From: Tamarix chinensis
Lineage: Eukaryota; Streptophyta; Magnoliopsida; Caryophyllales; Tamaricaceae
Length of the DNA: 64,000 nt
NCBI GenBank assembly: GCA_030549775.1
Contig: CM060173.1
Coordinates: 64,980,367-65,044,366 of the forward strand
Direction of reading: 5' to 3'
Below, one piece after another: positions 1 to 11,050 of this stretch. The translations under genes and the position numbers were made by a program. Numbering within the stretch: the stretch's first letter is position 1; every line of letters begins with the position of its first letter. The notes under the pieces were generated by a model. The model had not been told where the DNA came from and searched no databases. It saw only the letters and a program-made list of their open reading frames with translations.

Positions 1-105
1 CACATGCTGCTGCCCATCTTCTTAATTTGTCCCACTCCTCATTCTAGCTATTATAACAATTATGTAGCCAAATAGTGCAATAAATCTTAAGAAAAGTATA
101 CTTAC

Positions 106-230
106 TTCATTATTTTCTTCGGATTCCATTGTATCATTTGTATCAACATGATGAGTTGTTGGAAAATTTCTCCAATGTTGGAACCCTGATCTTGACCTAG
201 GATTTGATTCCTCACTAGCAGCCTTCATAC
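106..230 (-). CDS. Possible internal exon of an unrecognised plant gene (partial, runs off the left edge)
   Basis: On the minus strand an open frame reads roughly ...AASEESNPRSRSGF... to ...MESEENNE and stops exactly at a strong plant donor, GAA|GTAAGT, at 105-100. A usable acceptor lies near 230, so the right boundary is approximate. The peptide is polar, rich in Ser, Glu and Asn, with no motif I recognise. It could belong to the same gene as the possible exon at 4151-4332, in which case the material between them would be one long intron. Alternatively it is a chance frame beside a GTAAGT. The call rests on the splice site alone. Confidence 0.25.
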
Positions 231-1271
231 ATTGAAAATAAAGCAAACTCAGCAAAAGATAGTATAGCATTTTATTTGGGATAAATAATATGCAAAATAA
301 ATGATCTGAAGTTTATATGAAATAATAATATAAATAATATGAATTTACTCTACACTAAATCCCAATCTTAACTAATTTACTACGACTTGTGACAAATTTA
401 AGAAATGTTCTATTCAGTTTCAAAATCATTGATTTGGGACTTGGGAGGAGTGGTGGTATACCTTAAGTCTGTCCGGGCATTCCGCGATATGAATTTTTTC
501 TCAACCTGGCAAGTTAGGATATGTTCACTAAATGGTGTGCTTTTACTTTGAGTGGGCAATATGGTTATTGAAACGTTGGAATACACTCCTACTTAGGCTA
601 ATCTGCTAAAGTAGATGTTGCTGGAAGATTGTTGTTCGATGTTGCTGATAGCTTTTTTCATCTACTAGGAAAGTAGACTTACCAAAATATTTAACAAAGG
701 CTAATCATGTTTACCATTGCTCTCCACCAAGATCTGAGATGTCCTTGGACACCATTGCTCTCCACCTGGCTTCAACCCTGTTTACAAAATCATTTACTCC
801 CGAGGTTACTCAGATTGTATTTAGAAAAGCATTTTTGTTTGTAACTTTATAACAGTAATTTTTTTTCACTATGTTTATAATACGTTAATTTTAATAATTT
901 CACATTTTAAATATAGTAAAATAAAAAACTTGAGTAGCAAATATCCAATAGCAATAGCTTTTTATAACAAAGGCTAATCTCTTATGATGAAACTAAACAT
1001 TGTAGGGTGTGGCTTTTCTAATATTCTCTTTATCTTTTTTTTTCCCAGCGAATGCTGCAGGAGTTGAGTACTGCTGCATTTTTGTGTTTGATCACTCGTG
1101 TAATACCATCTTTGTATAGTGGAGTTGATGATCTACAGAAGTGGATTCCATTATATATCAGAGCAGGTTGTAGTTGGAAAGGTGCTTTTTATTCTTGTTG
1201 ATGCCAAAGGTGGCATTTCTGCACATGACATGAACCACGCATGTGGACGGTAGAATATATTGTCTAATTAG
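231..1271. other. AT-rich stretch with no supported gene
   Basis: No convincing coding sequence. The phrase ACCATTGCTCTCCACC occurs twice, near 714 and 745, as a short direct repeat. A polypyrimidine tract with TTTCCCAG ends near 1047 and is followed by a short open stretch (RMLQELSTAAFLC...), which may be another decayed exon; I cannot assign it. The part next to 1272 probably belongs to the captured kinase material. Confidence 0.4.
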
Positions 1272-1565
1272 GTTATAAATCATCAACCATATGATCAAAA
1301 GGTAGATATTTTCAGTTTTGACATTATTCTGTGGGAACTGGCAACATCAAAGGTATTATTTCTAAGTTGAATTATCCTTGTAATTTGACCTCATTAAAAA
1401 TCTTTCTAGTTTGACTAAAAGCTCATTTTTTGTGGCATCACATTGTTTCATTAGTATCTTACAATATTTTAAAAACATTTTTTATTCTTATTTATTTATT
1501 TATTTATTTATTGGTTGCAGATTCCATATGAGTACCTAACTCCAATTCAAGCTGCACTGGGAGTT
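1272..1565 (+). pseudogene. STY/Raf-like serine/threonine protein kinase fragment, two exon pieces and one intron
   Basis: The first piece (1272-1354) reads VINHQPYDQKVDIFSF then DIILWELATSK. This is the kinase subdomain VIII-IX segment of plant Raf-like ACT-domain kinases (STY8/17/46 type), with the invariant Asp of the DxFSF motif and the xLWEL motif. A donor AAG|GTATTA follows, then an intron of 166 bp ending TTGCAG at 1520. The second piece (1521-1565) continues in frame as IPYEYLTPIQAALGV, the segment expected next in this family. Joining the pieces restores ...ATSKIPYEY..., which supports the intron. Everything N-terminal to subdomain VIII (ATP loop, catalytic HRD, DFG) and everything after ALGV is missing, so this is a fragment of about 43 residues with no kinase activity. 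It lies about 1 kb upstream of VPS54 exons on the same strand, which is not a normal gene order. Confidence 0.75.
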
Positions 1566-2527
1566 ATATTTTATTCTGAAATGTGCTCTTGTTTTATTCT
1601 AAAAAATTGTGATTATTGTTGTTTGGTATTTGATCAGTGGAGTTATTTGATTGATGCTGATGCTAATGCTGATGATATTTTTTTACTCTAATTAATTTAC
1701 AGATACTACACTTGCAGTAAAGCAATGCCCGAGTCACTTGGTCATGAGGAGCATCATGCTCAAACCCTTGCCCAGGATATGCACCCTGCTCTCTAGGGTT
1801 AAGCAATGAAGGCTCTATGTGAAATGGAAATGGAAATGGATTTTTTTTGCCTAATTTCAATATGGTGATGGTTGGGCTTTGCAAGACAGAATCTCAAAGG
1901 TGGTGAACTTGATGGGTGAAATGAAGAGAAAGTATTGTTGTGCTGCTTTGGTTGTGTGGTATTTGTTGTTAATTTTTCATTGATATTTTGACATCACTTT
2001 ATTTTTTTCACTAAACGGTCATTAGGTACGTTTGTTGTTGTTGAATTTTTTTGGTTGATACATGTTGTTAATGTGCTGAAATAGTGAAATAGTTAATTAT
2101 TATCTTATAATTCTTACAACCTGTTTATTTTGATTATATTTGGAACCTGCATACATAGTATGTTTTTCATTTGGTGTTAGAACTTGCAGATAATATCTGA
2201 GTATGTTTGGTACTTTTGATCCTTTTCAATTATGTTATTTTGTGATATATATTATGTACTAGTTATATGCTGAAGCATATTTCCATACACGTTGTTGAAC
2301 CAGTGACGAAACTAGTTAGATGATGGGTTGCGGTTTTTAAACTTCAAATACAACTTACAACCAGCTGGGAAGAACAGATACACACCAAGTCACCGACTAA
2401 TAACATATACCTCTTTTGAGATTTTTATCCATTTTAGAACTTAAAACTCACCAACTCTCACCAAGAAACCTTAACAAATTTGAATACCCTCCATCTCAGA
2501 GAAGATACTATAGATTTAGGATACTGA
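1566..2527. other. Spacer between the two captured gene fragments
   Basis: AT-rich and intron-like. A phrase around 1720-1850 contains GGAAATGGAAATGGA repeats. A short open stretch near 1895-1970 reads KVVNLMGEMKRKYCC. I do not recognise either. There is no in-frame continuation of the kinase. Confidence 0.4.
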
Positions 2528-3393
2528 GTGGAGGTTAAGAAGCCTATTGAGTGGATTATGTCTAACCTAGATGGTCACTATGTAGCTGATTCAGTTTTTG
2601 CTGCTATCATACATGGTGTTGTGGCTGCAGAATCAGCTGAAGAGAGAAAAACCCAAAGCAACTCTCTGCTGCCATATCCTGCTCTAGAAAATGCTGCCAA
2701 AGTTCCATATTTGATAGGGAAGTCAAATGAAGCATCCGGTCCATCTAATTTGTCCAGAAATTTTAGGTTAGTATTCTAATGTTTTATAGTTTCATGCATG
2801 TGGTGTACTATCTATACATAAACTGCACCAAAGATTAATTGCTTCCATTAGACGATAAATATGTGATGTTCTAATGCCTGCTTCATTTTAATGCTTCAAT
2901 ATTCCAACCACACCAGCTTCTCTAATTACCTACCCTAAATTTGGATCTAATTATCTTAGACCTTAATTTTTTTCACAGCTGATATTTCCTAAATGTACGT
3001 CATCTATGATGGTGCTAATACTTGCTGGCTTTATAACATTGGTAGAGCTGATGTATTGAGAGAAAACACAGAGGTTGTGTTTGCATCTTGTGATGCTGCT
3101 TATGGAAGATGGGCAACGCTCCTTGGGGTACTGGCTCTTGTCCATCCTAGGTTGAGACTACAGGAGTTTCTGAGCATATATCGCATTACTCAAGAATTTA
3201 TCAATGCCACAGAGAAGGTAATAAAAAAGATCTCTCTCCTGCATTTACATTTCTCTGAAATTTTATAAGATCATCCGGATTGTGATGTTGTACTTGATGA
3301 TATAAGCAGATTGGTGGGAGGTTGGGATATAGTATCCGAGGTATGCTGCAGTCACAAGTTAAATCTTTTCTTGACTTTCAGCATGAATCTCAT
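2528..3393 (+). pseudogene. VPS54 (GARP/EARP complex subunit) gene fragment, three exons with intact splice sites
   Basis: Exon a (about 2528-2766) reads EVKKPIEWIMSNLDGHYVAD... to ...SNLSRNF and ends TTTTAG|GTTAGT. Exon b (3046-3217) reads ADVLRENTEVVFASCDAA..., then HPRLRLQEFLSIY and ITQEFINATEK, ending AAG|GTAATA. Exon c (3310-3393) reads IGGRLGYSIRGMLQSQ...FLDFQHESH, ending CAT|GTAAGT. Acceptors at 3044-3045 and 3308-3309 are AG, and phases match across both junctions (the split Arg codon AG|A at the first). The series matches the conserved middle of plant VPS54, which tethers endosome-derived vesicles at the Golgi. About 165 of more than 1,000 residues are present. A TGA lies directly before exon a (2525-2527), and the next expected exon is not found downstream. 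I call it a captured or duplicated fragment; its still-open exons suggest it is fairly young or transcribed. Confidence 0.8.
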
Positions 3394-4150
3394 GTAAGTT
3401 CCTCCTTACTTCCTGACACCCCCTTTCTCAGAAATCTAACCCTTTGTTACTTGTTGCTTTGATTGCCTTATTCTATCATACAATCAACACAAGATATGTG
3501 GTTGCAGATAACAGGGGGCATAATATTTATCAGTTCAAATTGTTCAAATTATAGTAGGCAATTAAAATGCCAGGCTTTTCAAAATTGCAAAAGGTCCAAA
3601 AAATTCAGGTATGAACAAAACATCAAGCCATAGCACATGCAGTCACAAGGCTCAATCATAACTTTCTCTCCTAACAAGCCACTAGAAAAGACTAGCCCAT
3701 CATCAATGCATCTGACATAAGTAGTTATTATTATTAACATCAATAGCTCAGGAACATAATTATTGGATTTGTTTTGCCATTTTAAACTAAGAGAAGCAGG
3801 ATTTTACTCCCTCAGTGTCTGATACAGCATAAGCATAATTATGATATAAGTGATAGATTATTTTCTTTTCAGTCCTTTAATTGCTTTCACTTGTGTAATA
3901 ACTGTTGTCTACAATGTGCTTAATGAAAATCCATTATTTTTACCCGAGAGGACAAATTTATTGGGTTTCACACCCAATACTAATCATAAATAAAGACATA
4001 GACATATACTCTAATCATTTAGTTCCTTACAGTATTATACTGCATATGCCATAATCAACTTCCTCAATAGAAAAATCATGAAATTTCACAGAAATCTAGC
4101 ACCTCCATGCTATACAATAGCCAAATAATGGTAATCAAGAAGTGACTTAC
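3394..4150. other. Non-coding stretch after the VPS54 fragment
   Basis: AT-rich, without a continuation of VPS54 or other recognisable exons on either strand. If the minus-strand exons at 4151-4332 and 106-230 are real, this is part of their intron. Confidence 0.4.
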
Positions 4151-4332
4151 CTGTTCAAATCGATCCGGTAAGCTACGACTTGGTTGAGACAAAGGCCTGC
4201 TAATAGGGAGCTTGGAGCTAGAACTAGACTGCCAACTGCTATGAATGTTGCATCCTGGATGAGCCATGCTAGGAGGAAACTCAAGGAGAAGAATAATTGA
4301 TGGGGATGAAAGACGGGTTCAATGGATGAACA
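4151..4332 (-). CDS. Possible first coding exon of an unrecognised plant gene
   Basis: On the minus strand a classic acceptor, TTTTGCTGCAG, opens this segment at 4332, and a consensus donor CAG|GTAAGT closes it at 4151. An ATG in good plant context (AGCATGGC) at 4267 starts an open frame of 39 residues to the donor: MAHPGCNIHSSWQSSSSSK, then LPISRPLSQPSRSLPDRFEQ. It is Ser/Pro-rich with no domain I recognise. The segment upstream of the ATG would be 5' UTR. Further upstream (4900-5300), a CT-rich minus-strand stretch with the look of a plant leader could be a non-coding first exon, ending near GAG|GTGATT at about 4897. Downstream exons are not identified. It could instead be another captured fragment. 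Confidence 0.35.
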
Positions 4333-4433
4333 CTGCAGCAAAATGATGATGATCAGTATGTAGCAAAGACCATCTCAAAGGATGAATCATAAAACTAACT
4401 GTATTTATTATAGCAACAAATGAAAATTAATGA

Positions 4434-4464
4434 TACACACACACACACACAGATATATATACAC

Positions 4465-4513
<49 letters not shown>
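4434..4513. repeat. (AC)n/(AT)n microsatellite
   Basis: A run of ACACAC passes through ATATACAC into an almost pure (AT)n tract of about 45 bp. It lies in the presumed first intron of the minus-strand gene model. Confidence 0.95.
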
Positions 4514-4517
<4 letters not shown>

Positions 4518-4574
4518 AATAAACTATTTGATTTCCTCCTGCATAAATTTGTATCGAGCTACATTTCAGTAGCT

Positions 4575-4870
4575 TAGAAATCGAAACCCATTAAGTAGAA
4601 TCATATCAACAATAATCAATAGAAAGGGCTTCACAGAAGTACGATAATCAAAATACCCATTAAACTGAATCATAAGAACAATAATCAACAGATAAATTGG
4701 AAAGGGCTTCACAGAAGTCTAGAAATAGAAATCCATTAAACAGAATCATATCAGCAATAATCAACAGAAAGGGCTTCACAGAAGTGTACAAATCGAAATA
4801 CCCATTAAAGTGAATCATATCAACGATAATCAATAGATAAATTGAAAAGTGCTTCACAGAAGTACAGAAA
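4575..4870. repeat. Tandem repeat, about four units of 67-78 bp
   Basis: The phrase GCTTCACAGAAGT recurs at about 4628, 4706, 4773 and 4851. Each is preceded by AATCATA(T/A)CAACAATAATCAA and CCATTAAA. Spacings are 78, 67 and 78 bp; long and short units differ by an 11-bp ATAAATTGGAA-like insert. No coding potential. Confidence 0.85.
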
Positions 4871-4919
4871 TCAAATAAGAGTAAGATAAATAATCACCTC
4901 TCAACGGAAACCAATTTGT

Positions 4920-5330
4920 AGTTGTGAACCAAAGAAATAATAGCAATTACATGTGTTTTGATGGAGGAACAAAATGTCGATCTAGGTGGAGTAATAGATG
5001 GAGGAGGCGAAGTCGGTGGAATAAGAGTGGTCGACGGAGAAATTTGAGGTCAAGGTTGATGGAGGAGAAGGAATTCGTTGATGGAAAAAGTCGGGGTCAA
5101 GGTTGCTAGAAGATGGATTTGGTGTAGGAAGAAAATGTCGATGGAGGTGTGCTGTCGATAGAGGAGACGAAGTTGATGGAAGAAGATTGAGAAGGAATTC
5201 GTTGATGGAGGAAAAGAAAATTCAGTTGTAGAATGCTTCGTCGATGGAGGAATTGCAGACTTTCATCGAGAGAGAGCTGCCAAATTCGTCGATTTTCCCT
5301 AGCAAAGATACGGAAAATGAAACAGTATAT
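4920..5330. other. GATGGAGGA-rich stretch, possible 5' leader of the minus-strand gene model
   Basis: Variants of TCGATGGAGGAG recur about every 30-50 bp, giving a strongly purine-rich plus strand and a CT-rich minus strand. It could be the leader of the minus-strand gene model or an unrelated degenerate minisatellite. Upstream of it (5330-5460) is plain AT-rich DNA. Confidence 0.35.
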
Positions 5331-5459
5331 CTTTCTCTTTTATTTTCCTCCCTATTTGCTTTCTTTGTAATTTTTCAGGTAACCAAACACACTAAAATTA
5401 TTTTTCATCAAACTTTTTTTTCCTTTCCTTAATTTTTTCCATGAACCAAACATACTCTT

Positions 5460-5971
5460 AGCTCTCATAGCTTCAATGCACCTTCATAAGCATGTTGGGT
5501 CGATGTTCTCTCTTCCTAAGCTTTCCTTGCTAGGTCCTTAACTCCAAATATAAGCAATTCTTTCTCAGTCTTGGTGTTTTCGTGGAAAATCCTACAACAT
5601 AAGGCTCAAGAAAATGGTAGTGCAAATTATAGGCCAAAACCATATCAAAATATGTAAAAGAGATTAAATGAAGTCCCAAAGCTAAGGGAAAGAGAGGTAA
5701 AAATATGGAAAAAAATTCACTTTATCAGCCATCTTTCTTCTTATCTTTCTCTCATATGAGTAGTGAAATTTAGGATCCATTCTTTAGAGAAATCAAAGGT
5801 TTCTCTTTTTAAGTTATTTTGATCTTGAGTAGATCAAAATCTACTATTCGAATCAACATTGAAATTAGCCATCTTTAAGTTCTTTTACTTTTAGTTGACT
5901 TTGTTGATCATCAGGTTAAACTTAAAGGTCCTAAAATTGTGAAAGATATACATTCAATATCTTATACATCA
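5460..5971 (+). mobile_element. 5' LTR (left boundary uncertain) of CRM-like element 1
   Basis: The right edge is set by the terminal CATCA at 5967-5971 directly before a primer-binding site. CRM-like element 2 shows the same terminal CATCA. The left edge is not marked by a clear TG or by a second LTR, because the element is truncated downstream, so only the right end is firm. Confidence 0.55.
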
Positions 5972-5976
5972 AAATT

Positions 5977-5992
5977 TGGTACAAAATCAAGG
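5977..5992 (+). other. Primer-binding site of CRM-like element 1 (initiator tRNA-Met type)
   Basis: TGGTACAAAATCAAGG resembles the plant initiator-Met primer-binding site TGGTATCAGAGC with a few changes. It lies six bases inside the LTR end. This is where reverse transcription would be primed on the element RNA. Confidence 0.6.
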
Positions 5993-6830
5993 TTTGGATA
6001 GACCAAAAGTGGATGAGAAGATGCTTTGGAGAAGAATTAAGCAACACCTTTCCTCAACGTGAAGCAAAAGAGGTTCTTGATGTTTATAGATTTGATTCTT
6101 TGAATCTTGATTGCTTTTATTGAATATTTACAAGCATGATATTAATCTTGAATGGTTGAATGCATTATTAGAATAGGATCTATAGTCATCTTGAAGTGAA
6201 TCTTGGAAGTTGACATTTACAAAATCAAGTAGAAGATGATGATATGTAATATATGTGTCAAAAAGCTTTGAAAAAAAAAACATGTATATGTGGTACTTGT
6301 ATATTATTGATTTTTCCCCTATATATTATGTAAATGTCTAAGATTTCAACCTTTATATAAGTTTTTAAATTCATGGAAACCAAATAGAAGATAAAACCCT
6401 AGTCGGTATGTAAGTGTATATGCTAAAATAAGTGAAGTGTAGTCCATCATTTGGATTTTTTGTTTATGAAATAATTATACCTCATAAATTTAGTGTAGTG
6501 TTTCAAATGATCATTAAATATATTGCATGTTAGAACATAGAATACATGTCTAAACATATTTAGAAGTATTAAATGTTAGATTTTGTAATTTATTCAATAT
6601 TATATTAAGAATTTGACAAGAAACATGTGAGGTGTTTTGATTTGATTGTATATATGATAATATTGATTGTTGATTGTGTTTTTGATTCATTGGAGTAAAA
6701 TTTTTTCTTTGCAAGAACTAACTTGAAAACTGAAGGAACAGTCTTAAGTGATTTGGGTTTCCATCGAACCCTAAGGAGTTACTAATATTTTGTTAAGTGT
6801 GTTAGAAAAGTTGATTCATATGGAGGGAGA
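5993..6830 (+). other. Leader of CRM-like element 1
   Basis: AT-rich sequence between primer-binding site and gag, without an open frame. Its length is close to the 0.85-kb leader of CRM-like element 2. Confidence 0.5.
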
Positions 6831-7920
6831 ACTGAATGTTCAATAAATGTTTTGAGGAAATCCAAAAGCTCTGATTTAAGTTGGCAGCAACTAATGTTTC
6901 ACAACTTCAACAACTTCCTTCAATACAAACTCAATTGAAAATAATTGAGTCTCACTTTGCCAAGAAGATTCGCTGCAAAATTTGCAAGAAAAAAAGGACT
7001 TTTTTAGAGATCTAATGGGAAGTAGTGCAAAGCCTATAAATCCAGAAAGAGAAAGATATTTGAACTCACAAGTAGAGTATAAAAGAAGAGTAACAAGTTA
7101 GTGAAAGTGGTAGAAGGAACAATGAACATCAGTCAAGGCATCATCATAAAGATGATAAATGTATCAAACTTGATTTTCCTAATTTTGATGATAAACTTGA
7201 TGTTGACTTATATATTGAATTGTTACATAAGGTAGAGGCTATTTTTAAATTCAAGAATTATCATAATGAGAAAAAATGTAAATTAGCTACTCTTAAGTTT
7301 AAGAAGTTTGCTAGAATATGGTATATTAACTTGAAGAGAACTAAGGAAAGAGAAGGTAAATCTAAAATTAAATCTCTAGATATGCTTAAAACATATTTGA
7401 GAAGAAAATTTATACCTAAAGAGTATGAATAAGATAATTACATTATATTGAATACTTTTAGGCGAGGAATTTTAAGTATTAAAGAATATGCTAGGAAATT
7501 AGAGAGGTTAACACTTATATGTGATATTGATGAGAGGAAGGAACAAACATGTGCTGGATTTCTTGTGGCCTAAACATGATGATTTGAGATAAAGTTGAAA
7601 CTTGTCTATATAATTTTCTTGATGATATGATTACTCTCTCTTTGAGATTTGAAAAACAAATCAAATCTACTAAGCCTCATGCCAAGAAAAGTAATTCTTC
7701 TACAATGTACTAATCAAGTACTCAAGCTACTAAGTACATGACGAGTACCCCAAACTCTACTAATGTTGAGAAGAAACTAGGGATTAATAGAGAGGAAAAT
7801 GGTATGTCCAAGTTCAATGAAGTCTCTGCATAACAATGTTTTAAGTTTCAGGGATTTGGACACTTCACTAGAGAATGTCCCAACCAAAGAGTATTATTTA
7901 TACAAGAGATTGAAGCTATG
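6831..7920 (+). pseudogene. gag of CRM-like element 1 (broken)
   Basis: The capsid core is readable at 7205-7430 as EAIFKFKNYHNEKKCKLAT then LKFKKFARIWYINLKRT. It is nearly the same as in element 2 on the other strand at 29.2-29.4 kb. It continues in other frames (KSLDMLKTYLRRKFIPKEYE; then ...SIKEYARKLERL near 7480), so stops and small indels divide it. A zinc knuckle at about 7833-7890 reads QCFKFQGFGHFTRECPNQR: the second Cys of CX2CX4HX4C is Phe and a TAA sits just before it. Gag would package the element RNA; this copy cannot make it. Confidence 0.75.
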
Positions 7921-8440
7921 GAGACTTGTGATGAAGATCTTGAGTTTGATTCAAAGGAAGATATTTTAAGTGAATCAAAGGAAAAAGGTAATGCTTGTTA
8001 TATTCTACAACGAGTACTTCAAGTGCAAGTTAATGAGCAACCTAATCAACAAGAGAAGATATTCAACACTAAAGGAAGAGTAGGAGATACAATATGTTGG
8101 TTTATCATTGATAGTGGATCATGTATAAATGTGGCTAATGATAGGATTGTGAAGGAATTGGGGTTATAGATAACACCACATCTGAAGACTTATTCTCTTC
8201 AATGGATTAACAAGGACAAAGGAGTTAAAGTAACAAAACAAACCCTTATCTCATTTAGAATTGGTGATTATCATGATGTTGTGCTATGTGATGTTTTAAC
8301 TATGGATGCATATGGAACCTTATTAGGTAGACCATGATAACATAATTGATTTGCTATTCATAAAGGTATTACTAATGAATATCTTGTTGAAAAGGATAAG
8401 AAAAGGCATAAACTTAAACCTTCTAAGTGTGATAATGATG
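7921..8440 (+). pseudogene. Aspartic protease region of CRM-like element 1
   Basis: The frame 7918-8169 ends with the retropepsin motif IIDSGSCINVA. A TAG interrupts it after KELGL, and the same frame then continues as LQWINKDKGVKV... to LLGRP, the flap and C-terminal part of the family's protease. The catalytic DSGS is kept; the frame is not. Confidence 0.7.
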
Positions 8441-8860
8441 ACACCGTCGAAAATAAAAAGAGTTTATTTTTTCATGAAAAGGTTATGATAGAATGTATTA
8501 AGGAAGAAGGTATTTTTTATGCTATCATTATCAAGGAATACTTACAAGGGAAGAAAAATAAAAATAATCCTCAATTATATGAGCTTATAGATGAATATAA
8601 AGATGTCTTTACTAATGATGTACCACTAGGATTACCACCTAAAAGAGGGATAGAATATACTATAGGCTTAATGCTTGGTATGTATTTACCTAATCAATCT
8701 GCTTATATTTGTAATCCACGGGAAGCTAAGGAATTAGAGAAACAAATACAATAACTCTTAGAAAAAGGATATTTAAGAGAAAGCATGAGTCCATGTTATG
8801 TACCTACATTACTTGCTCCTAAAATGATGGTGATTATTCACTTTAGATCTACTCAATTAT
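8441..8860 (+). pseudogene. Reverse transcriptase N-terminal part of CRM-like element 1, truncated
   Basis: The frame 8485-8754 reads ...YKDVFTNDVPLGLPPKRGIE... then REAKELEKQIQ, the linker and first strands of chromovirus RT. After a TAA it continues as LLEKGYLRESMSPCYVP and ends near 8860, before the palm. There the sequence changes abruptly to an unrelated minus-strand element, so palm, RNase H, integrase and 3' LTR are lost. Confidence 0.75.
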
Positions 8861-10090
8861 GAGACATACGCCAATGACCCTTCTAGTGAATGCTACCATC
8901 CTCGTAAATTTATAAACCCTCAATACAACCATCCTAAATCTTTAGCTGAATCCTCTTAGGCTTAACATCCCTGGGTTGTCCTACTTGAATCTCATAAAAA
9001 ATCATTGTCATAATTGTTAAGGTACTCATCCAAACCTTTAAGTCACCATTCTAGATCATCTCTATTCCCATCCCACCAAAATCCTCCAATAACTGATTAG
9101 CACCACATATGCACTCAAGGAGTGTGGTGCATACCACCTTAAGGTATATGCAACAACACTAGCCTTATCTTTGTGGTAGGACAACTCCATATCATAGTCC
9201 TTCACCAACTCTAGCCATCTCTTATACCTCATATTCAACTCCTTTTGAGTGAAAATATACTTAAGGTTCTTATGGTTAGTGAAAAATCAACAGTGAGTCC
9301 CATAGAGATAATGCCTTCAAATCTTCAAGGCGATAACTACCGTTGCTAACTCTAAGTCATAGGTTGAGTAATTTTTCTCATGTTATTTCAACTAACAAGA
9401 AGTATAAGCCACTATCTTAACATGATGCATCAATACACAACCCATTCCATACTTTGAAGCATCACTATAGTCCTCAAACCCATCTAATCTCAATGGTAGA
9501 GTTAAAAACTTTGTTGTAGTCAAATGCCTCTTCAAATCCTAAAATGCTTCCTCACATGTGTCATCCCACTAAAATTTGGTTGTGTTCTTCACAATGTTCA
9601 TTAAGGGTCTAGCTACCTTTAAGAAATCCTTAATGAAATTCCTGTAGTACCCAACTAAACCTAGGAAACTATGAATCTTAAGGATGCTAGTGGGTGCCTT
9701 CCACTTACTCACTACAAAATCTTTTTTTGGATCCATGACGACCCCTCCCATTGACACCATGTGATTAACCTCCCAAAGCCAAAACTCTTATGCTCTCTTA
9801 AGAGTGACAAATTAGTATGAAGATATTACTCATGCTCCTCTCCAATCCAAGAGTATACCAAAATATCATCTAGGAAAACAACCACAAACTAATTAAATGA
9901 ATGGTCAAAGAATCCTCCCCATCAAGTCCATAAAGATGGTAGGCACATTGGTGAGGCTAAAAGGTATCACCGTAAACTTATAGTGCCGGTATCATGTCAT
10001 AAAGGCCATCATCGTGATGTCTGCCTTAGCAATGCACAACTAATGATATCTTAACCTCAAGTCGATCTTATAGTAGATCAAGCACCTTAA
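8860..10090 (-). pseudogene. RT-RNase H region of a Tekay/Del-like chromovirus (heavily decayed)
   Basis: Read on the minus strand. The RT palm is near 9850-10030 (ISLR*YLLASPMC / TNVPTIFMDLMGRIL in alternating frames) with a FVVVFLDDILVYS box. The RT-RNase H connection at 9569-9760 reads GLVGYYRNFIKDFLKVARPL. RNase H follows near 9180-9360 (DLELATVVIALKI...; FTQKELNMRYKRWLELVKDY). Frames shift often and stops are frequent. Integrase is absent because the copy stops at the 8860 junction. The FMDLMxR phrase and the 3.4-kb LTR to its right favour the Tekay/Del group over CRM. Confidence 0.7.
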
Positions 10091-11050
10091 AGCTGATTTT
10101 ACAAGTTACAAGTTCTTGGAAGGGGATAGTAGTTCTTCACCATCAACTGGTTCAGACCCAATTCATATATGCACAAACAAAGACTCTCATCCTTCTTCTT
10201 CACAAAGAGAACCAATGCTCCCTATGGTGGCAGAATTGGAAGAATATACCCGTGGGCTAATAAATCCTCTAACTAAGCATTCAACTCCCATAACTCTATC
10301 AGGTCATCCGGTAAGGCACATTCAAAACTAGCCCTACCCCAATACTAACTCAATAGTGAAGTCTATCTCATGTATTGATAGTATACCTAATATCTCCTCT
10401 GAGAATATGCCTAGAAATTCTTAGGCAACTGGAATATCCTCTAATTCTAACATGCCCTTGATTAGCTATTGAAATCTACATAAATACATGGGATTACCCT
10501 CTACACAAAAGAATATAATGTATGGGCAAATACAACCTTTGTTGTAGGTCTAGGCTTGCATCATCTATAGGAGAACCTAGCACCCTAAGGTCCCCAACAT
10601 ATCCATCCCCAAGATAATATCATGGTCTTGAAGTTCCAACTCAACCAAATCTACTAGGAAGTCTACTCCAACTATCATGAAGATCACGTCCGAGTAGATC
10701 CTAGTGTAATCTTATCTATCCCTAGAAGACATCATCATAGAAATAGATATGTTAGTATATGGAGATAAAGTAGCTCTATTAATAATTACAGCGGACATAA
10801 ATGATAGAGATGCTTCCAAATAAAATAATACAAATGCCAGTAACAAGAGGATAGAATATCAGTAACCACATCTAGTTGTCTATTAGCATCTTCCTAGGTG
10901 ATAATATTTTAGCACCCACCTTACTATCCTCTCTAGTATCCTCCACGATACCCTTGAGAACCTTGATCATGTCCTTATCCTTGAGGATATGGGTGAGGCC
11001 CCTATTGTCTTTCCTTAGCTTCCCTAGGTTGTCCACTAGCTGAGGTAGCT
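10091..11050 (-). pseudogene. Protease-linker region of the Tekay/Del-like element
   Basis: On the minus strand, about 10690-10570 reads DVIFMIVGVDFLVDLVELEL then QDHDIILGMDMLG, the C-terminal part of the chromovirus aspartic protease with its ILGMD motif. The rest (10091-10560 and 10700-11050) is degenerate pol sequence with stops. It cannot be active. Confidence 0.65.
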
